From Strigamia acuminata (Eukaryota; Arthropoda; Chilopoda; Geophilomorpha; Linotaeniidae), in the NCBI GenBank assembly GCA_949358305.1, contig OX442319.1, forward strand, positions 12,152,001 to 12,216,000: a DNA stretch of 64,000 nucleotides, written 5' to 3'. Below are positions 1-10,496 of this stretch, piece after piece. A program made the translations under genes and the position numbers. The notes below the pieces were generated by a model, which was given only the letters and a program-made list of their open reading frames with translations, searched no databases and had not been told where the DNA came from. The stretch's first letter is position 1. Each line of letters opens with the position of its first letter.

Positions 1-1
1 G

Positions 2-2992
2 AAAGACGGCGAACTTTACGTCGTTAATATTTTGGTCGACAGCGGAAGAGGTGTGCGCGGTTTTCACTTCGACAAAGCCGCATCTGCCGTTCTTGCGACG
101 TGTGTTTGCGTTTGCGGCGACGGGTACTTGTTTTTGGGTTCCCGTTTGGGGAATTCCCTCTTGTTGCGTTGTTCGGAGAAGAGTATCGATGGTGATATAG
201 TGTCGGAAGAACCAACACGGAAGAAAAGGAAGTTAGAAAACGTCGGTGACGATGAATTGTCGGTTTACGGCAGCGAAACTCTAAATACTCGCGCGACAAG
301 TGCGACAAGTTTGAGTTTTGACGTTTGCGACAGTTTGCTCAACATCGGACCTTGCGGACAAATGTCGCCCGGAATACCGGCGTTTTTATCCGACGAATTC
401 GCTAATTCTAGCGACCCAGATGTCGAATTAGTCGTCACGTCCGGCTACGGCAAGAACGGCGCAATAACGGTCTTGCAGCGATCGGTCAAACCACAAGTCG
501 TAACGTCGTTCGAATTGCCCGGTGTGGTGGATATGTGGACCGTGATTGGCCGCGAATATAAAAATCCGTTAGACGAAGCTCATTTATTTTTAATTTTGAG
601 TAAGAACGATCGTAGTATGGTTTTGCAAACCGGGAACGAAATAACCGAATTGGATAACACCGGATTCAACACGCAAGAGGCGACGGTGTTTGCGGGGAAT
701 ATCGGCGCGAACAAATACATCGTTCAGGTGTCGCCAATGGGAGTGCGTTTATTGGAAGGGCCGAGACAAATTCAATATATTCCTCTCGATAAAATTGTCC
801 ACGCATCTCTGGCCGATCCTTATTTGATGGTAATGAGCGTCGAAGGGCAACTGGTTCTTCTCACCCTGCAACAAAACGAAGATGGCGCGTGTTTTACGGT
901 TACAAAACCTCAAATATCGCACGAAAAAGCCACGATTATCGCTATGTGTATGTATCGGGACTTGAGTGGGTTATTTACTACTCAAGTTACAGCGAAATCC
1001 GAAGAAGAAGGTCGAAAATTCGACACGAATCGCATGGAAGTCGACGACGAGGAAGAATCGTTATACGGGAAGAAGTGTGACAAACCCCGCGATGACGCTT
1101 CGATCGACTCGGAGATTATTCCGACGTATTGGTTAGTGGTGGTTCGCGACAACGGGGATTTCGAAATCTATAATCTGGGTGACTTTAAATTGGTGTATCT
1201 TGTGAATAACTTTCCTACGGGCGTTCAAGTTTTGGCGGAAGGACTGGAAAGTGCTTCGAGATCGATCGAGAATACTTTTCCGGTCGTAAACGAGATTTTA
1301 TTGGTGGGATCGGGCCGTTGCGGACGACGGCCGATTCTTTTGGCGAGAGTCGACGAAGATCTGTTCATTTACGAGGCGTTTCCGTTCGCGACGACGGAAA
1401 ATTTGTTGAAATTGCGGTTTAGAAAGGTTGGACGTCAAATGGTTATTCGAGGAATTGCACGAGCGTGTCGTCGTTCGTATTTGCGTCATTTTGGGGACGT
1501 TGCGTCGTATTCTGGAGTGTTTGTGTGCGGGGATAATCCGCACTGGTTGTTTCTCACGTCGCGTGGAGAACTGCGGGTTCATCCGATGGGAATCGACGGA
1601 CCAGTCGCTTGTTTTTCGCCTTTCCACAACGTCAATTGTCCGAAAGGATTTTTGTATTTTAACCGAAAAGGAGAATTACGCGTTTGCGTTTTGCCGACTC
1701 ACGTGTCGTACGACGCTCCGTGGCCCGTGCGCAAAGTCCCGTTGCGTCGCACGGCGCATTCGGTCAGTTACCACGTGGAAAGCAAGACGTATTGCGTCGT
1801 GACGAGTACCGGCGAAGAACCGTGTCTTCGTACCGTCAAATCGAGCGGAAACGATAAAGAGTACGAAGTTGTCGACAGAGACGATCGTTTTATTTATCCC
1901 ACGATGGAGAAATTCAGCGTCGAATTGTTCTCGCCCGTCAGCTGGGAAGCGATCCCGAACACCAAGTTCGATTTTGACGAGTGGGAGCGCGTGACGTGTC
2001 TGAAAAGCGTCAGTTTGACGTACGAAGGTGCGCGCAGCGGACTGAAGGAGTACGTGGCGATCGGAACGAATTATAATTACGGGGAGGACGTGACGAGTCG
2101 CGGAAGAATGATCATTTTCGAGGTGACCGAAGTCGTTCCGGAACCGGAACAACCTTTGACGCGGAATAAATTAAAGATGGTGTACGGGAAAGAGCAAAAG
2201 GGGCCCGTGACGGCGCTGTGTCACGTTGCGGGGTTTTTGTTGAGTTGTATTGGGCAGAAAATGTACGTTTGGCGGTTAAAAGACGCGGATTTGGTGGGAA
2301 TTGCGTTCGTGGACACGCAAGTTTACATTCACGCGGCGGTTTCGATTAAAAACTTGGTCCTCGTGGCCGATATTAACAGAAGCGTTTCCTTACTGCGGTT
2401 CCAAGACGCTTCCAAGACGTTGTCGGTGGTGAGTCGCGACGTGAACGCGATGGGAGTTTATGCGATTGATTTTTTCGTCGATGATAGTCGGCTGGGATTT
2501 TTGGTTTCCGACGGGGAGAGGAATTTGTCGTTGTTCGCGTATCAACCGGAAGTTAGAGAGAGTTGTGGCGGACAGCGGCTCGTGAGGAAAGCGGATTTCC
2601 ACGTCGGTTCGAATATAAATTCGTTTTTTCGTATTCGGGGGAAAGGTGAGGGGGACAAGCACGTTGTTGTTTATGCTTCGTTGGACGGGAGTGTCGGGTG
2701 TTTGTTGCCGGTCGCGGAGAAGGTGTATCGGCGGTTGTTGATGGTGCAAAACGTGTTGGTGGCTCGTTTGGTGCACACGGCGGGTTTGAATCCAAAGGCG
2801 TTTCGGGCGTTTAGGAGTCATTGCGGTTGTGTCGTGAATGGGCAGAAAAACGTGCTGGATGGAGAATTGGTGTGGAAATATCTGGATTTGTCCGGTGTTG
2901 AAAGGAATGAGGTTTCGAGGAAAATAGGAACGACGACTGGGCAGATTATTGAAGATCTGATGAGTGTTGACAGAGCTACTGCTCATTTTTAA
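2..2992 (+). CDS. CPSF1: Cleavage and polyadenylation specificity factor subunit 1 (5' partial)
   Basis: This is the C-terminal 996 residues or so of CPSF1/CPSF160, the large scaffold of the nuclear complex that recognises the AAUAAA poly(A) signal. The frame is open from base 2, so the gene begins outside the window; the first in-frame TTG at 32 is not a real start. Family landmarks are RGFHFDKAA followed by YLFLGSRLGNSLLL near the N-terminal edge, and the C-terminal CPSF_A region ending with LDGELVWKYL, KKIGTT-like RKIGTT and DRATAHF, almost as in the human C-terminus. The human protein is about 1443 aa, so roughly a third is missing upstream. No intron is seen in the 3 kb present, which is unusual because neighbouring genes are split. 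The stop codon lies a few bases before the palindrome begins, so the 3' UTR must lie in repeated DNA. Confidence 0.95.
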   Translation, partial: KDGELYVVNILVDSGRGVRGFHFDKAASAVLATCVCVCGDGYLFLGSRLGNSLLLRCSEKSIDGDIVSEEPTRKKRKLENVGDDELSVYGSETLNTRATSATSLSFDVCDSLLNIGPCGQMSPGIPAFLSDEFANSSDPDVELVVTSGYGKNGAITVLQRSVKPQVVTSFELPGVVDMWTVIGREYKNPLDEAHLFLILSKNDRSMVLQTGNEITELDNTGFNTQEATVFAGNIGANKYIVQVSPMGVRLLEGPRQIQYIPLDKIVHASLADPYLMVMSVEGQLVLLTLQQNEDGACFTVTKPQISHEKATIIAMCMYRDLSGLFTTQVTAKSEEEGRKFDTNRMEVDDEEESLYGKKCDKPRDDASIDSEIIPTYWLVVVRDNGDFEIYNLGDFKLVYLVNNFPTGVQVLAEGLESASRSIENTFPVVNEILLVGSGRCGRRPILLARVDEDLFIYEAFPFATTENLLKLRFRKVGRQMVIRGIARACRRSYLRHFGDVASYSGVFVCGDNPHWLFLTSRGELRVHPMGIDGPVACFSPFHNVNCPKGFLYFNRKGELRVCVLPTHVSYDAPWPVRKVPLRRTAHSVSYHVESKTYCVVTSTGEEPCLRTVKSSGNDKEYEVVDRDDRFIYPTMEKFSVELFSPVSWEAIPNTKFDFDEWERVTCLKSVSLTYEGARSGLKEYVAIGTNYNYGEDVTSRGRMIIFEVTEVVPEPEQPLTRNKLKMVYGKEQKGPVTALCHVAGFLLSCIGQKMYVWRLKDADLVGIAFVDTQVYIHAAVSIKNLVLVADINRSVSLLRFQDASKTLSVVSRDVNAMGVYAIDFFVDDSRLGFLVSDGERNLSLFAYQPEVRESCGGQRLVRKADFHVGSNINSFFRIRGKGEGDKHVVVYASLDGSVGCLLPVAEKVYRRLLMVQNVLVARLVHTAGLNPKAFRAFRSHCGCVVNGQKNVLDGELVWKYLDLSGVERNEVSRKIGTTTGQIIEDLMSVDRATAHF

Positions 2993-2999
2993 AAATATT

Positions 3000-4344
3000 T
3001 ATTGTATAATCGTCACAAAGAGTGATATTGTTTACTTAGAATCTGCTGGAACGATAAACTTTTTTCCAAAGGCTTGAAGGGCACAAGCTCCGCATTGGTG
3101 CTTTGCTTCACGGCAATGCACCGAATTAAAAATACAGACCAAGAGAGAAAAATTTAGTTTGTACAAAAAATGTGGGAATTAATTCCTTTTATTTACCATA
3201 CAAACAGCAATTTTATGTCCGGATACTCATTTAAGGTAGCACTAATTTTACTGGGTTTGGTTAATTAATACTCCGTAATTGATATTAGAAAAAACACCAG
3301 TAAATCAGTATACACATTAGGGCAGAAATTAGCAATTAAGTTGTGCTATTTAAGAAGTAAGTAAATTAAATAAGCGATAATAACAAATTTAAACATCCAT
3401 CCTAACTAGAAATTCTCTTTTGCAGACAGCCCTAACCTCGATACCTAGATACCAAGTCCGAATCTTAAACTCAAAATAAATGTGAAATTGATAATTAACA
3501 ACAACGTTTCTTTACAGACGAGATTGCAAACCCCGAAACCTGAATTGATCCGAGCAGCTGTGTGAACTTTTTGAAAGCCCAAGACCAATTAGATAAGTTT
3601 AGATTAAATTATCGTATTTGTTAGATTTTATTAAAAACCCAACCTCATTTCCAGGACTCCTTAAAACGAACTGAGAACCGGATTAGAAACGAATATAGAT
3701 TCCTTTGAATCTCTCGAGTGAACATCGAATCCGTCGATATTTGTAAGTAAACCAACCTATTTTTTCTGTCACTTGTTAACGTAAAAACCAATTACGATTT
3801 AATTATCGTAATTATTCTTTTCCTGCTTTATACGTCTTTGCATCGCCCATTTGCGAAGCGATACAACTTTAAAATGTTTGTTTCTGACTGCTGGTATTTC
3901 AATTCACTGGAAATGGGAGAGTTTGTCCACGGTTTATTCAATTATCTGCAGCAGGACGCGTAAACTCGATGTTTGTCATCGGTTCAAAGATGGCGGGTGA
4001 CTAAACACAAATTTCAAAATATTATTTTGTTATTTTTTGTCTATTAGGTAATGCCTTGTTTTTGTTGGAAGAAGTTTTAGTATTGTGCCTAAAACAGTAG
4101 TGCCGAATTTAGTTTATGTTTATGTAATCACTATTTTTGTTTTAAAACTTGAAAGATTGGGAAATTGAGTCAATTTTGCTGTACATTTTGAGGAATTTTG
4201 TAAATTTGTTGAATTTTTCTGTGTAATTTTAACAAATTTCATACTTACTTCAACTTTTTTCAACTTTTTTCAAATTTTTGCCAAATTTTATAAAGTTATT
4301 ACATTTTTAACTACATTACATCTTGTTTATTGACATTGACAGTC
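3000..4344. other. Gene-free outer part of left arm with arm-specific insertion
   Basis: No gene is recognised. 2999-3233 and 4081-4344 pair with the right arm. About 3234-4080 has no counterpart there: the right arm joins the equivalents of the two flanks directly. A 50-bp motif containing CAAGCTCCGCATTGGTGC at 3085-3125 recurs at 4859-4900 and in the right arm at about 21115-21150 and 21565-21610. Confidence 0.6.
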
Positions 4345-4416
4345 AGCAGAGTGGCGCAGTGGAAGCCTGCTGGGCCCATAACCCAGAGGCCGGTGGATCG
4401 AAACCACCCTCTGCTA
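4345..4416 (+). tRNA. Initiator tRNA-Met (CAT), left-arm copy
   Basis: The 72-nt sequence closely matches eukaryotic initiator tRNA-Met: acceptor AGCAGAG pairing with CTCTGCT, anticodon loop CCCATAA, and a T-arm GGTGG/CCACC with the ATCGAAA loop typical of initiators. One base departs from the usual pattern: the D-stem 3' strand reads GCCT where the right-arm copy has GCGT, giving a C-C mismatch in a four-pair stem. It may therefore be a weak or decaying gene. CCA is not encoded, as expected in animals. Confidence 0.88.
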
Positions 4417-4975
4417 GTGCTCAATGTTATGTATTTTACTATTTAAATTCCAACATTATTTTAGATCCCAATTTTTTTCTTGTTTAAAATTCTCAATCAA
4501 ATACTAGATGTGTTCAAATTGATTAAGCAAATACTTTAAAGTGTGCTTAAATGAATAAAAATGAGCAAAATAATTGACTTTGTTGAATTTAACATCAAGA
4601 GAGGTGTACAAGTACTCCCCAATAATAAAAAAAAATACGGAGTAATAGATTTAAAAACTGCAAAGAAAAATTTTCACAAAATTCCTTGCCTGTTTTTGTC
4701 GCTCTCTTTTGACAAATAAATAATTTTTGAACTTAGAAATTCAGTTTCTTATCAAAAAACTTGGTACAATTAGTTTTCGGACATAAAATTGTAGTTAGTT
4801 TGGCAAAAAGAATCATTTAACACATATTAGAGTTTCTCCATCCCCTTATTGTTAATTCGGTGGATTGCCGTGAAGCACCAATGCGGAGCTTGTGCCTAGG
4901 TTTACACTTTTTGAAAAATGTTGTTGAAAAAAATATACGGGTACATCGTTCCCGCCATTCAGCTGTCTTTTCTTG
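4417..4975. other. Gene-free segment, largely absent from right arm
   Basis: AT-rich DNA between the tRNA and the basic-protein pseudogene, with no ORF of interest. 4411-4858 has no equivalent in the right arm, where the tRNA runs directly into the counterpart of 4859 (GGTGGATTGCC). Because the tRNA is complete here, deletion in the right arm is the simpler explanation. Confidence 0.6.
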
Positions 4976-5370
4976 TTATTCCCTGCGAATTTTTTTCGCT
5001 TGCGGTCGATCACCCTCTGATTCCGCTTCTCTACCCATAAGAATCAAAATTCTCTTGGAATAAGCGCGTTTTTTCTCACGACGTTTCTCCCTTAATTCAG
5101 CAATTCTCATTTGGTTCACTCTCAGCTCTCGCGCGATCCGTTCACTTTCCGCTTCCCAATGATTCAAAAAGTACGTGTCCCACGCATCTCTCCTTCGATT
5201 GTAGCGTCTATTTTTGAAAGCCCTCTCGGCTGCTTTCGTCAGTCGCTCCTTTTTCTTATCGTTCGCCAACCGTGCTGTCGTTTCAACATCTGGGGGCATT
5301 GCAGCGGCAACATACCATTTTTGCAAGATTTCGGGTATTTCGGCAATTTGTAATCTAATTCCAGATCCAT
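4976..5370 (-). pseudogene. Small basic-protein gene, left-arm copy, frameshifted near its start
   Basis: Most of the frame encodes the same lysine/arginine-rich, probably helical protein as the intact gene at 20632-21033, with shared stretches such as MPPDVETTARLAND and KKRAYSKRILILMG and the same end, KKIRRE. The ATG that matches the right-arm start is at 5370, but seven bases present on the right (AGGTATA after TACAAA) are missing here, so that ATG is out of frame with the rest. The long open frame can only be entered from a TTG at 5413, which is unlikely to be a start. I call it a pseudogene; a downstream or spliced start cannot be excluded. Confidence 0.65.
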
Positions 5371-5381
5371 TTTTCAAAATT

Positions 5382-5627
5382 CTATGTGGTCGATAGCAGA
5401 TGTTTATGCTCAATAGTTATTGTGTCTTCTTTATATAGAAGTTTTTGGGTTACGTTATATCTGCGTTCCAATTCCGGCACGTTTACTGTTCGTTCAGCAT
5501 TGACACGTTGATTAAACGTTACTTAAGCCAAATTCATTAAAATACAGTGACACTAGTAATTTCTACCAATTTACTCTTTGACGAGTTTCGACAACACGAT
5601 CAGTAGAAATTTACAAATAGTGAAATA
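5382..5627. promoter_or_regulatory. Short divergent intergenic region between basic-protein gene and Cdc25 gene
   Basis: Only about 250 bp separate the two divergently oriented genes, so the region probably acts as a shared promoter. On the minus strand, roughly 5497-5382 still encodes a 38-residue stretch (RTVNVPELERRYNV...) nearly identical to the end of the small ORF at 20354-20620 in the right arm. No TATA box is obvious. The function is inferred from position only. Confidence 0.4.
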
Positions 5628-6551
5628 ATGGATATTCCTAACGAGAAATTTCTGTCGGCCGAACATTTGGATTTCGGAACACCGCAAAGGCCCAAAGGCA
5701 TTGGACAACTCGTGGAGCAACCGCTCACGACAACTCCAATGAGGTTTAATGGAAATAAATTGAAGGCACGCAATTGCAATCGAGGTTTGTTTCGCGAGAG
5801 ACGTTCAAAAGAGACAAACAAACGAAGAAAAGCAGTTTCATTGGGCACAAACTCGAGCAGAAAACATTTATTCTCCGGTGCTTTAAGTCGCTGTTACTCG
5901 GAATCGGACGCCGACAACGTAATGAAAGCTGTCGAACTCGGTACGGACAATCCCGATTTGATTGGAGATTTCAGTCGTCCGTGCGCACTTCCGCTGATCG
6001 CGGGCAAGCATCAGGATTTGAAATCCATTTCGGCTCACACCATGTTTCGCCTGTTGAATGGCGATTTCACTTCGCGAGTCGAGAAATACGTCGTAATTGA
6101 TTGTCGACTGCCCTACGAATACGAAGGCGGACACGTACGAGCTGCTATTAATGTACACACGAAAGAGAGTTTGGAGTTGGAGTTTTTCCAGCAAATTCAC
6201 GAATCCGCGGTTTTGATATTCCATTGTGAATTTTCGTCGCAAAGAGGCCCTTCCATGTGTCGTTTCTTGCGGAATAAGGATCGAGAAACGAACGAGTACC
6301 CGAGTTTGTTTTACCCGGAGATTTACGTGCTCGATGGCGGTTACAAGGCATTTTACGAGGGTTTTCTCGAGTGTTGTGAGCCGCAGTCGTACAGACCGAT
6401 GCTCCCGCGGCCCGTAACAGTCGATGTTTCCCCCATTTCAGCTAAGTTCTCTTTCTCACCTTCCTCTTGGTCAAAAACGGCGTTGTGCATTATTTCCGTC
6501 GGAGTGTTTGCGCTACTCCTTCCCTGTTTGACTTTTTATACTAATTTATAA
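5628..6551 (+). CDS. Cdc25-type dual-specificity phosphatase with C-terminal hydrophobic tail
   Basis: A 307-residue intronless Cdc25, the phosphatase that removes inhibitory Thr/Tyr phosphates from cyclin-dependent kinases to drive entry into division. The N-terminal part (1-110) is short and basic; LIGDFSRPCALP marks the start of the conserved region. The rhodanese-like catalytic domain follows (about 135-265) with DCRLPYEYEGGH, the active-site loop HCEFSSQRGP (Cys and Arg of CX5R present), YPEIYVLDGGYKAF and CEPQSYRPM. Unusually, the protein ends in a hydrophobic run (about residues 284-305, ALCIISVGVFALLLPCL) that could be a tail anchor. The ATG at 5628 was chosen because it is the first ATG of the frame and is conserved in the right-arm copy. 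The right-arm copy has lost the active site, so this is the only functional copy in the window. Confidence 0.93.
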   Translation: MDIPNEKFLSAEHLDFGTPQRPKGIGQLVEQPLTTTPMRFNGNKLKARNCNRGLFRERRSKETNKRRKAVSLGTNSSRKHLFSGALSRCYSESDADNVMKAVELGTDNPDLIGDFSRPCALPLIAGKHQDLKSISAHTMFRLLNGDFTSRVEKYVVIDCRLPYEYEGGHVRAAINVHTKESLELEFFQQIHESAVLIFHCEFSSQRGPSMCRFLRNKDRETNEYPSLFYPEIYVLDGGYKAFYEGFLECCEPQSYRPMLPRPVTVDVSPISAKFSFSPSSWSKTALCIISVGVFALLLPCLTFYTNL

Positions 6552-7411
6552 ATATTTTTTAATTTTGACAATTTAATCAAGTTACAATAAAAAAAAAAGT
6601 AAAATAATTTTTTAAAGAGAGAATTCAAACCCCGTAGATGTAATTTATTTATTTCCCACTAATTTTACAAGGGCCTGATTTTTTTAGAAGTAGAAGCAGT
6701 TCATGCAATTCTTATGCGTGTCTGAAATACTCTGCTAGAAGTCACAATAATCAATCATTGCTTTATTCTCACTGCTGTTTGTGCCATGAAATTGTTTGCA
6801 CACCATGTTAATACATGAGTAATTCGATTGTTAAAGATAATTAAGCGACAAGATGCACATAAATTCACAGAGTGCAAAAATGTATGTTTTTTCTTTGTGT
6901 TAAAATAAAAGTTCGGACATTTAAATACACTTAGTTAAGAAAAAAAGCATTTTTAGTCATGTAAATATCTTTTTGGGTGAAAAATAATTTTTAGGTGATC
7001 GTAAATACACTTTCTAGTTGCAAATATGCATTAAATGCACAGAAATGGTCGAAAAAAATCGATCCAATTTGACATAATCCATAGAAACCAAAACATAAAA
7101 GTAAACATTTATAAAAATTAGCGCCATGGAAAGCTGTCGTAGGTAGATAATATTGATTGTATCTTTATAATTACAATAAAATAATTAGAGAATAAATTGT
7201 TTAAGAAAATCAAAAGAAACCTCAACAAAAAAATATCCAAAACTTCACTTCGTAAATAAAAATAAAAATAAAATTATCAATCTTCAAGAAACAAAAAAAA
7301 TTTACTAAAAATACATATTAACCATTAAATATGCCAAACCTTTGAAGTAAATGACTCAACTATGAAATAAACAATCTTAGAAAAAGACACTAGAGAAAAC
7401 CGCAGAACCAC
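6552..7411. other. Gene-free region downstream of Cdc25
   Basis: AT-rich DNA that pairs with about 18660-19500 of the right arm. It contains the presumed Cdc25 3' UTR (AATAAA near 6585) and no ORF above background. Nothing else is recognised. Confidence 0.5.
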
Positions 7412-8412
7412 CCGTCATTACCCAAAAATTACCAGAATTCTTTTATGGAGAGTAGGCCCCGTCTACTTCACAATTCCCCAACTATGTAAGTGTTCCAGAA
7501 ACCTATCTGCATCAATCTACCAGCTGAAGTTAAATGTAGCGTCCCACATCAACTCCAGTTGGTACACTGATGCAGATAAGTTTCTAGAACACTCACCTAG
7601 TAGGACTAGATGAGTGTTCTAGGAACCTATCTGCATCAGTCTACCAACTGAAGTTGAATGTAGCGTCCTACAACAACTCCAGCTAATACACTGATGCAGA
7701 TAAGTTCCTAGAACACTCACCTAGCAGGACTAGATGAGTGTTCTAGGAACCTATCTGCATCAGTCTACCAACTGAAGTTGAATGTAGCGTCCTACAACAA
7801 CTCCAGCTAATACACTGATGCAGATAAGTTCCTAGAACTCTCACCTAGCAGGACTAGATGAGTGTTCTAGGAACCTATCTGCATCAGTCTACCAACTGAA
7901 GTTGAATGTAGCGTCCTACAACAACTCCAGCTAATACACTGATGCAGATAAGTTCCTAGAACACTCACCTAGCAGGACTAGATGAGTGTTCTAGGAACCT
8001 ATCTGCATCAGTCTACCAACTGAAGTTGAATGTAGCGTCCTACAACAACTCCAGCTAATACACTGATGCAGATAAGTTCCTAGAACACTCACCTAGCAGG
8101 ACTAGATGAGTGTTCTAGGAACCTATCTGCATCAGTCTACCAACTGAAGTTGAATGTAGCGTCCTACAACAACTCCAGCTAATACACTGATGCAGATAAG
8201 TTCCTAGAACACTCACCTAGCAGGACTAGATGAGTGTTCTAGGAACCTATCCGCATCAGTCTACCAACTGAAGTTGAATGTAACGTCCTACAACAACTCC
8301 AGCTAATATACTGATGCAGATAAGTTCCTAGAACACTCACCTAGCCGGGGAAACGTGTACTAGAAGGGGCCTGGCCTCCAGAAGAGAATTCTGGTTAATT
8401 TGTGTACCCCCT
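7412..8412. mobile_element. Non-autonomous TIR element carrying a 124-bp hairpin tandem array (left arm)
   Basis: The ends are inverted copies: ACCAGAATTC followed by TATGGAGAGTAGGCCCCGTCTA and CCCCAAC on the left, answered by GGGG..TAGAAGGGGCCTGGCCTCC..GAATTCTGG on the right. Between them lie about seven tandem 124-bp units. There is no transposase. The counterpart at about 17305-18655 has more units. Class is uncertain; foldback-like or MITE-like is the best description. Confidence 0.7.
7487..8345. repeat. 124-bp tandem repeat, about 7 units, each an imperfect hairpin
   Basis: Unit starts (TGAGTGTTCTAGGAACC) fall at 7611, 7735, 7859, 7983, 8107 and 8231, an exact 124-bp period, with a diverged unit before them. 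Each unit is itself an inverted repeat: GAGTGTTCTAGGAACCTATC..GCATCAGT is answered by ACTGATGC..GATAAGTTCCTAGAACACTC. Units are nearly identical except the first, pointing to recent amplification or homogenisation. Confidence 0.93.
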
Positions 8413-9180
8413 CTTATTTCACACTTTACTGAGACAAATTCAAATGTTAGCATTACTGCAAGGGTGTGACAAGTAGTTCCACGATGTCCTACAGCATCTA
8501 TCTAGTTCAATCGGTTCTGTTCAGTCATTACATTGTCCGGTTCGACCGTTCGAACAGATTAAAATGCATCTGTTCATCAAATTTCAATATTATTTTAAAA
8601 AGTTTACGCGAAATCTTTGGAAATTTTTTTTAAACAACTAATCAAGTTGATAAACTATTAAAGGAATCATCTTTGCACCTAAAACAGCTTTCCACAACAC
8701 TTTACAATAAATATACATATTAAACAATAAGAACCAAAAGTTACGAATCTTTGTACAGCTGTTTTTGTACCGGTATACAGGAACAGTTATTTTTTTTATA
8801 ATCTTTGCTGCACTGTTCAATGTCCATTTCTGTTCGGTTCACTGTCTCCGTCCACTGTCCACTCGCTGAGTCCGCTCTCCACTGACTGTCCACTTATTCC
8901 GTCCTCTCCAATGCTCCATTCACTTTCCACTTGCAGTCCCCCGTCCACTGGAACCTTGTAAAGAATGAATGAATGAATTTAAAACTCGAATTAATAAATA
9001 CAATAATTTCAGCTACGATTACCAACACTTAAAATAAATCCAATTCTGTTTATCCGAATGAGGAAGCAACGAGTTGGATCTATTAAAAAATATTAAAAAC
9101 GTTAAAAAAAACAAGAAGAAAAATAACTGTAACATTGTAGTAATTCTCACTCAATTAGTGAATTGTCCACTTCAAATTAA
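8413..9180. other. Gene-free left-arm segment
   Basis: Pairs with about 16540-17300. A short run around 8825-8945 repeats variants of GTCCACTG. The 60-residue frame at 8638-8820 is not kept intact against its right-arm counterpart and is unlikely to be coding. Confidence 0.5.
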
Positions 9181-10450
9181 AATTTGATAAGATTAGGTGA
9201 GGCCTCCAACAAGATGAATGGCTGCTATTAATAACCACTTCTTTGCTGTTGAATAAATAATTAATCATAACACTTTCCTAACCTTAACTGACAAACTATG
9301 GCCATCTAAACTAGCTAAAATGTTTTTTTTTGTGGCTTCAGTGATGGCTTCACAGGCTGCGGACGAATCTGGAACTAAATATTAATTATAAATCCGTGGT
9401 CTTGTCTAGTCTCAGCTTCTCTACGCTAACACGAGACAAAACCACGGCATCACAACTCCACAGACCGCTCAGGAGATCTTCGCAGCCTGCTCTGCTGGAT
9501 GGATGCACACCTTGGTCCCAAGTCGTCGTGGAAGGAAGTTGATATTTCCGATGAACCTTCATGAGCTTCTTCATGATCCTTCGTGCGTTTCTTCGTGTAA
9601 AGAATATTCACTTTTGTACTGATGCTAACACATGTTATCATGTTGACACTTTAGTGGGATTTCCTACACAATCCTAGACACGTCTGAGGTTGGATTTCAT
9701 CCCATCGCGACCTGACCTAATGTCAGTATACGTCAGCAATAAATAACTAGGATTTACTGCTGGCCCGACCTCAGCTAAAGGATCCTACTCTAAATATTTC
9801 TGAACTGAAATGATTTGCATCATTTCAATTCAGAAATTCACAATCCTGGCTAATCGAGTGAACCATTGTGATCAATTATACAGAATTATTAAAAAAGAAT
9901 TATTACGCTAAAATTTGGAACACTGGATTGGCCTACAACAACAACTTAATGTTTATACCAAAAGTGATGTTTTCAGCGTTGTCTTCACAGGTCGCATTGG
10001 CGTAAACCTGTAAAACAAAACCTGCACCTTTTTGACAGCATTTAACCCTTCTAACGGGTTTCCCTTCTAACGGGCTAAAGCTAATGAACCTGAAAGAAAT
10101 AACCTGACCTCAGCTGACCAAAATAACTAGCTCGTACCGTTTTAACCAAATGTTGCTTCTGCAACACTGCGACCTGCATCCTTGTGGCTACCACGCTTGT
10201 TCTAAGGACCTATGAAAGAAACAAATTTTAATATTCAATTATTTGCCTTTCTGCTAATTTTCATTGATTTCTGTCAATTTTTGTTTTGATTTGCGAAAAT
10301 GTATGTGCTTTAGATGAGCTTTAGGTGTCTGTTAGACATGGCATACAAGATGTTACAATTTTCAGATTTCAATGGATTTCAACGGATTTTGCGAGGATGT
10401 GTTTCAAGATTACAATGGATTTTACGAGGATGTGTTTCAAGATTACAATG
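9180..10450 (-). repeat. About 1.2-kb repeated block, single copy in left arm
   Basis: The block is present once here (reverse orientation) and twice in the right arm (about 12870-14100 and 15300-16540). Conserved landmarks are TGATAACATGTGTTAGCATC, GCGAAGATCTCCTGAGCGGT and CACAAGTGTGGTAGCCAC-like segments in the right-arm orientation. Short frames inside it (for example 9386-9641) differ by indels between copies, so it is probably non-coding or a dead element. No terminal repeats were recognised. Confidence 0.6.
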
Positions 10451-10496
10451 GATTTTACGAGGATGTTCTCAAAGATTTCAATGGACTTTATTGTAA

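Noticed and set aside
1298-2986. Minus-strand frames of 109-198 residues under CPSF1
   Set aside because: Shadows of the CPSF1 coding frame; their peptides show no family features.
4976-5413. Intact 145-residue gene starting at 5413
   Set aside because: The codon at 5413 is TTG, and the ATG that corresponds to the right-arm start is out of frame because of a 7-bp difference.
7487-8345. CRISPR array
   Set aside because: Units are contiguous 124-bp tandem copies without variable spacers, in a eukaryotic context, inside a TIR element.
9386-9641. Small gene repeated at 13629 and 16054
   Set aside because: The frame is interrupted or altered by indels among the three copies, with no conserved start-to-stop structure.
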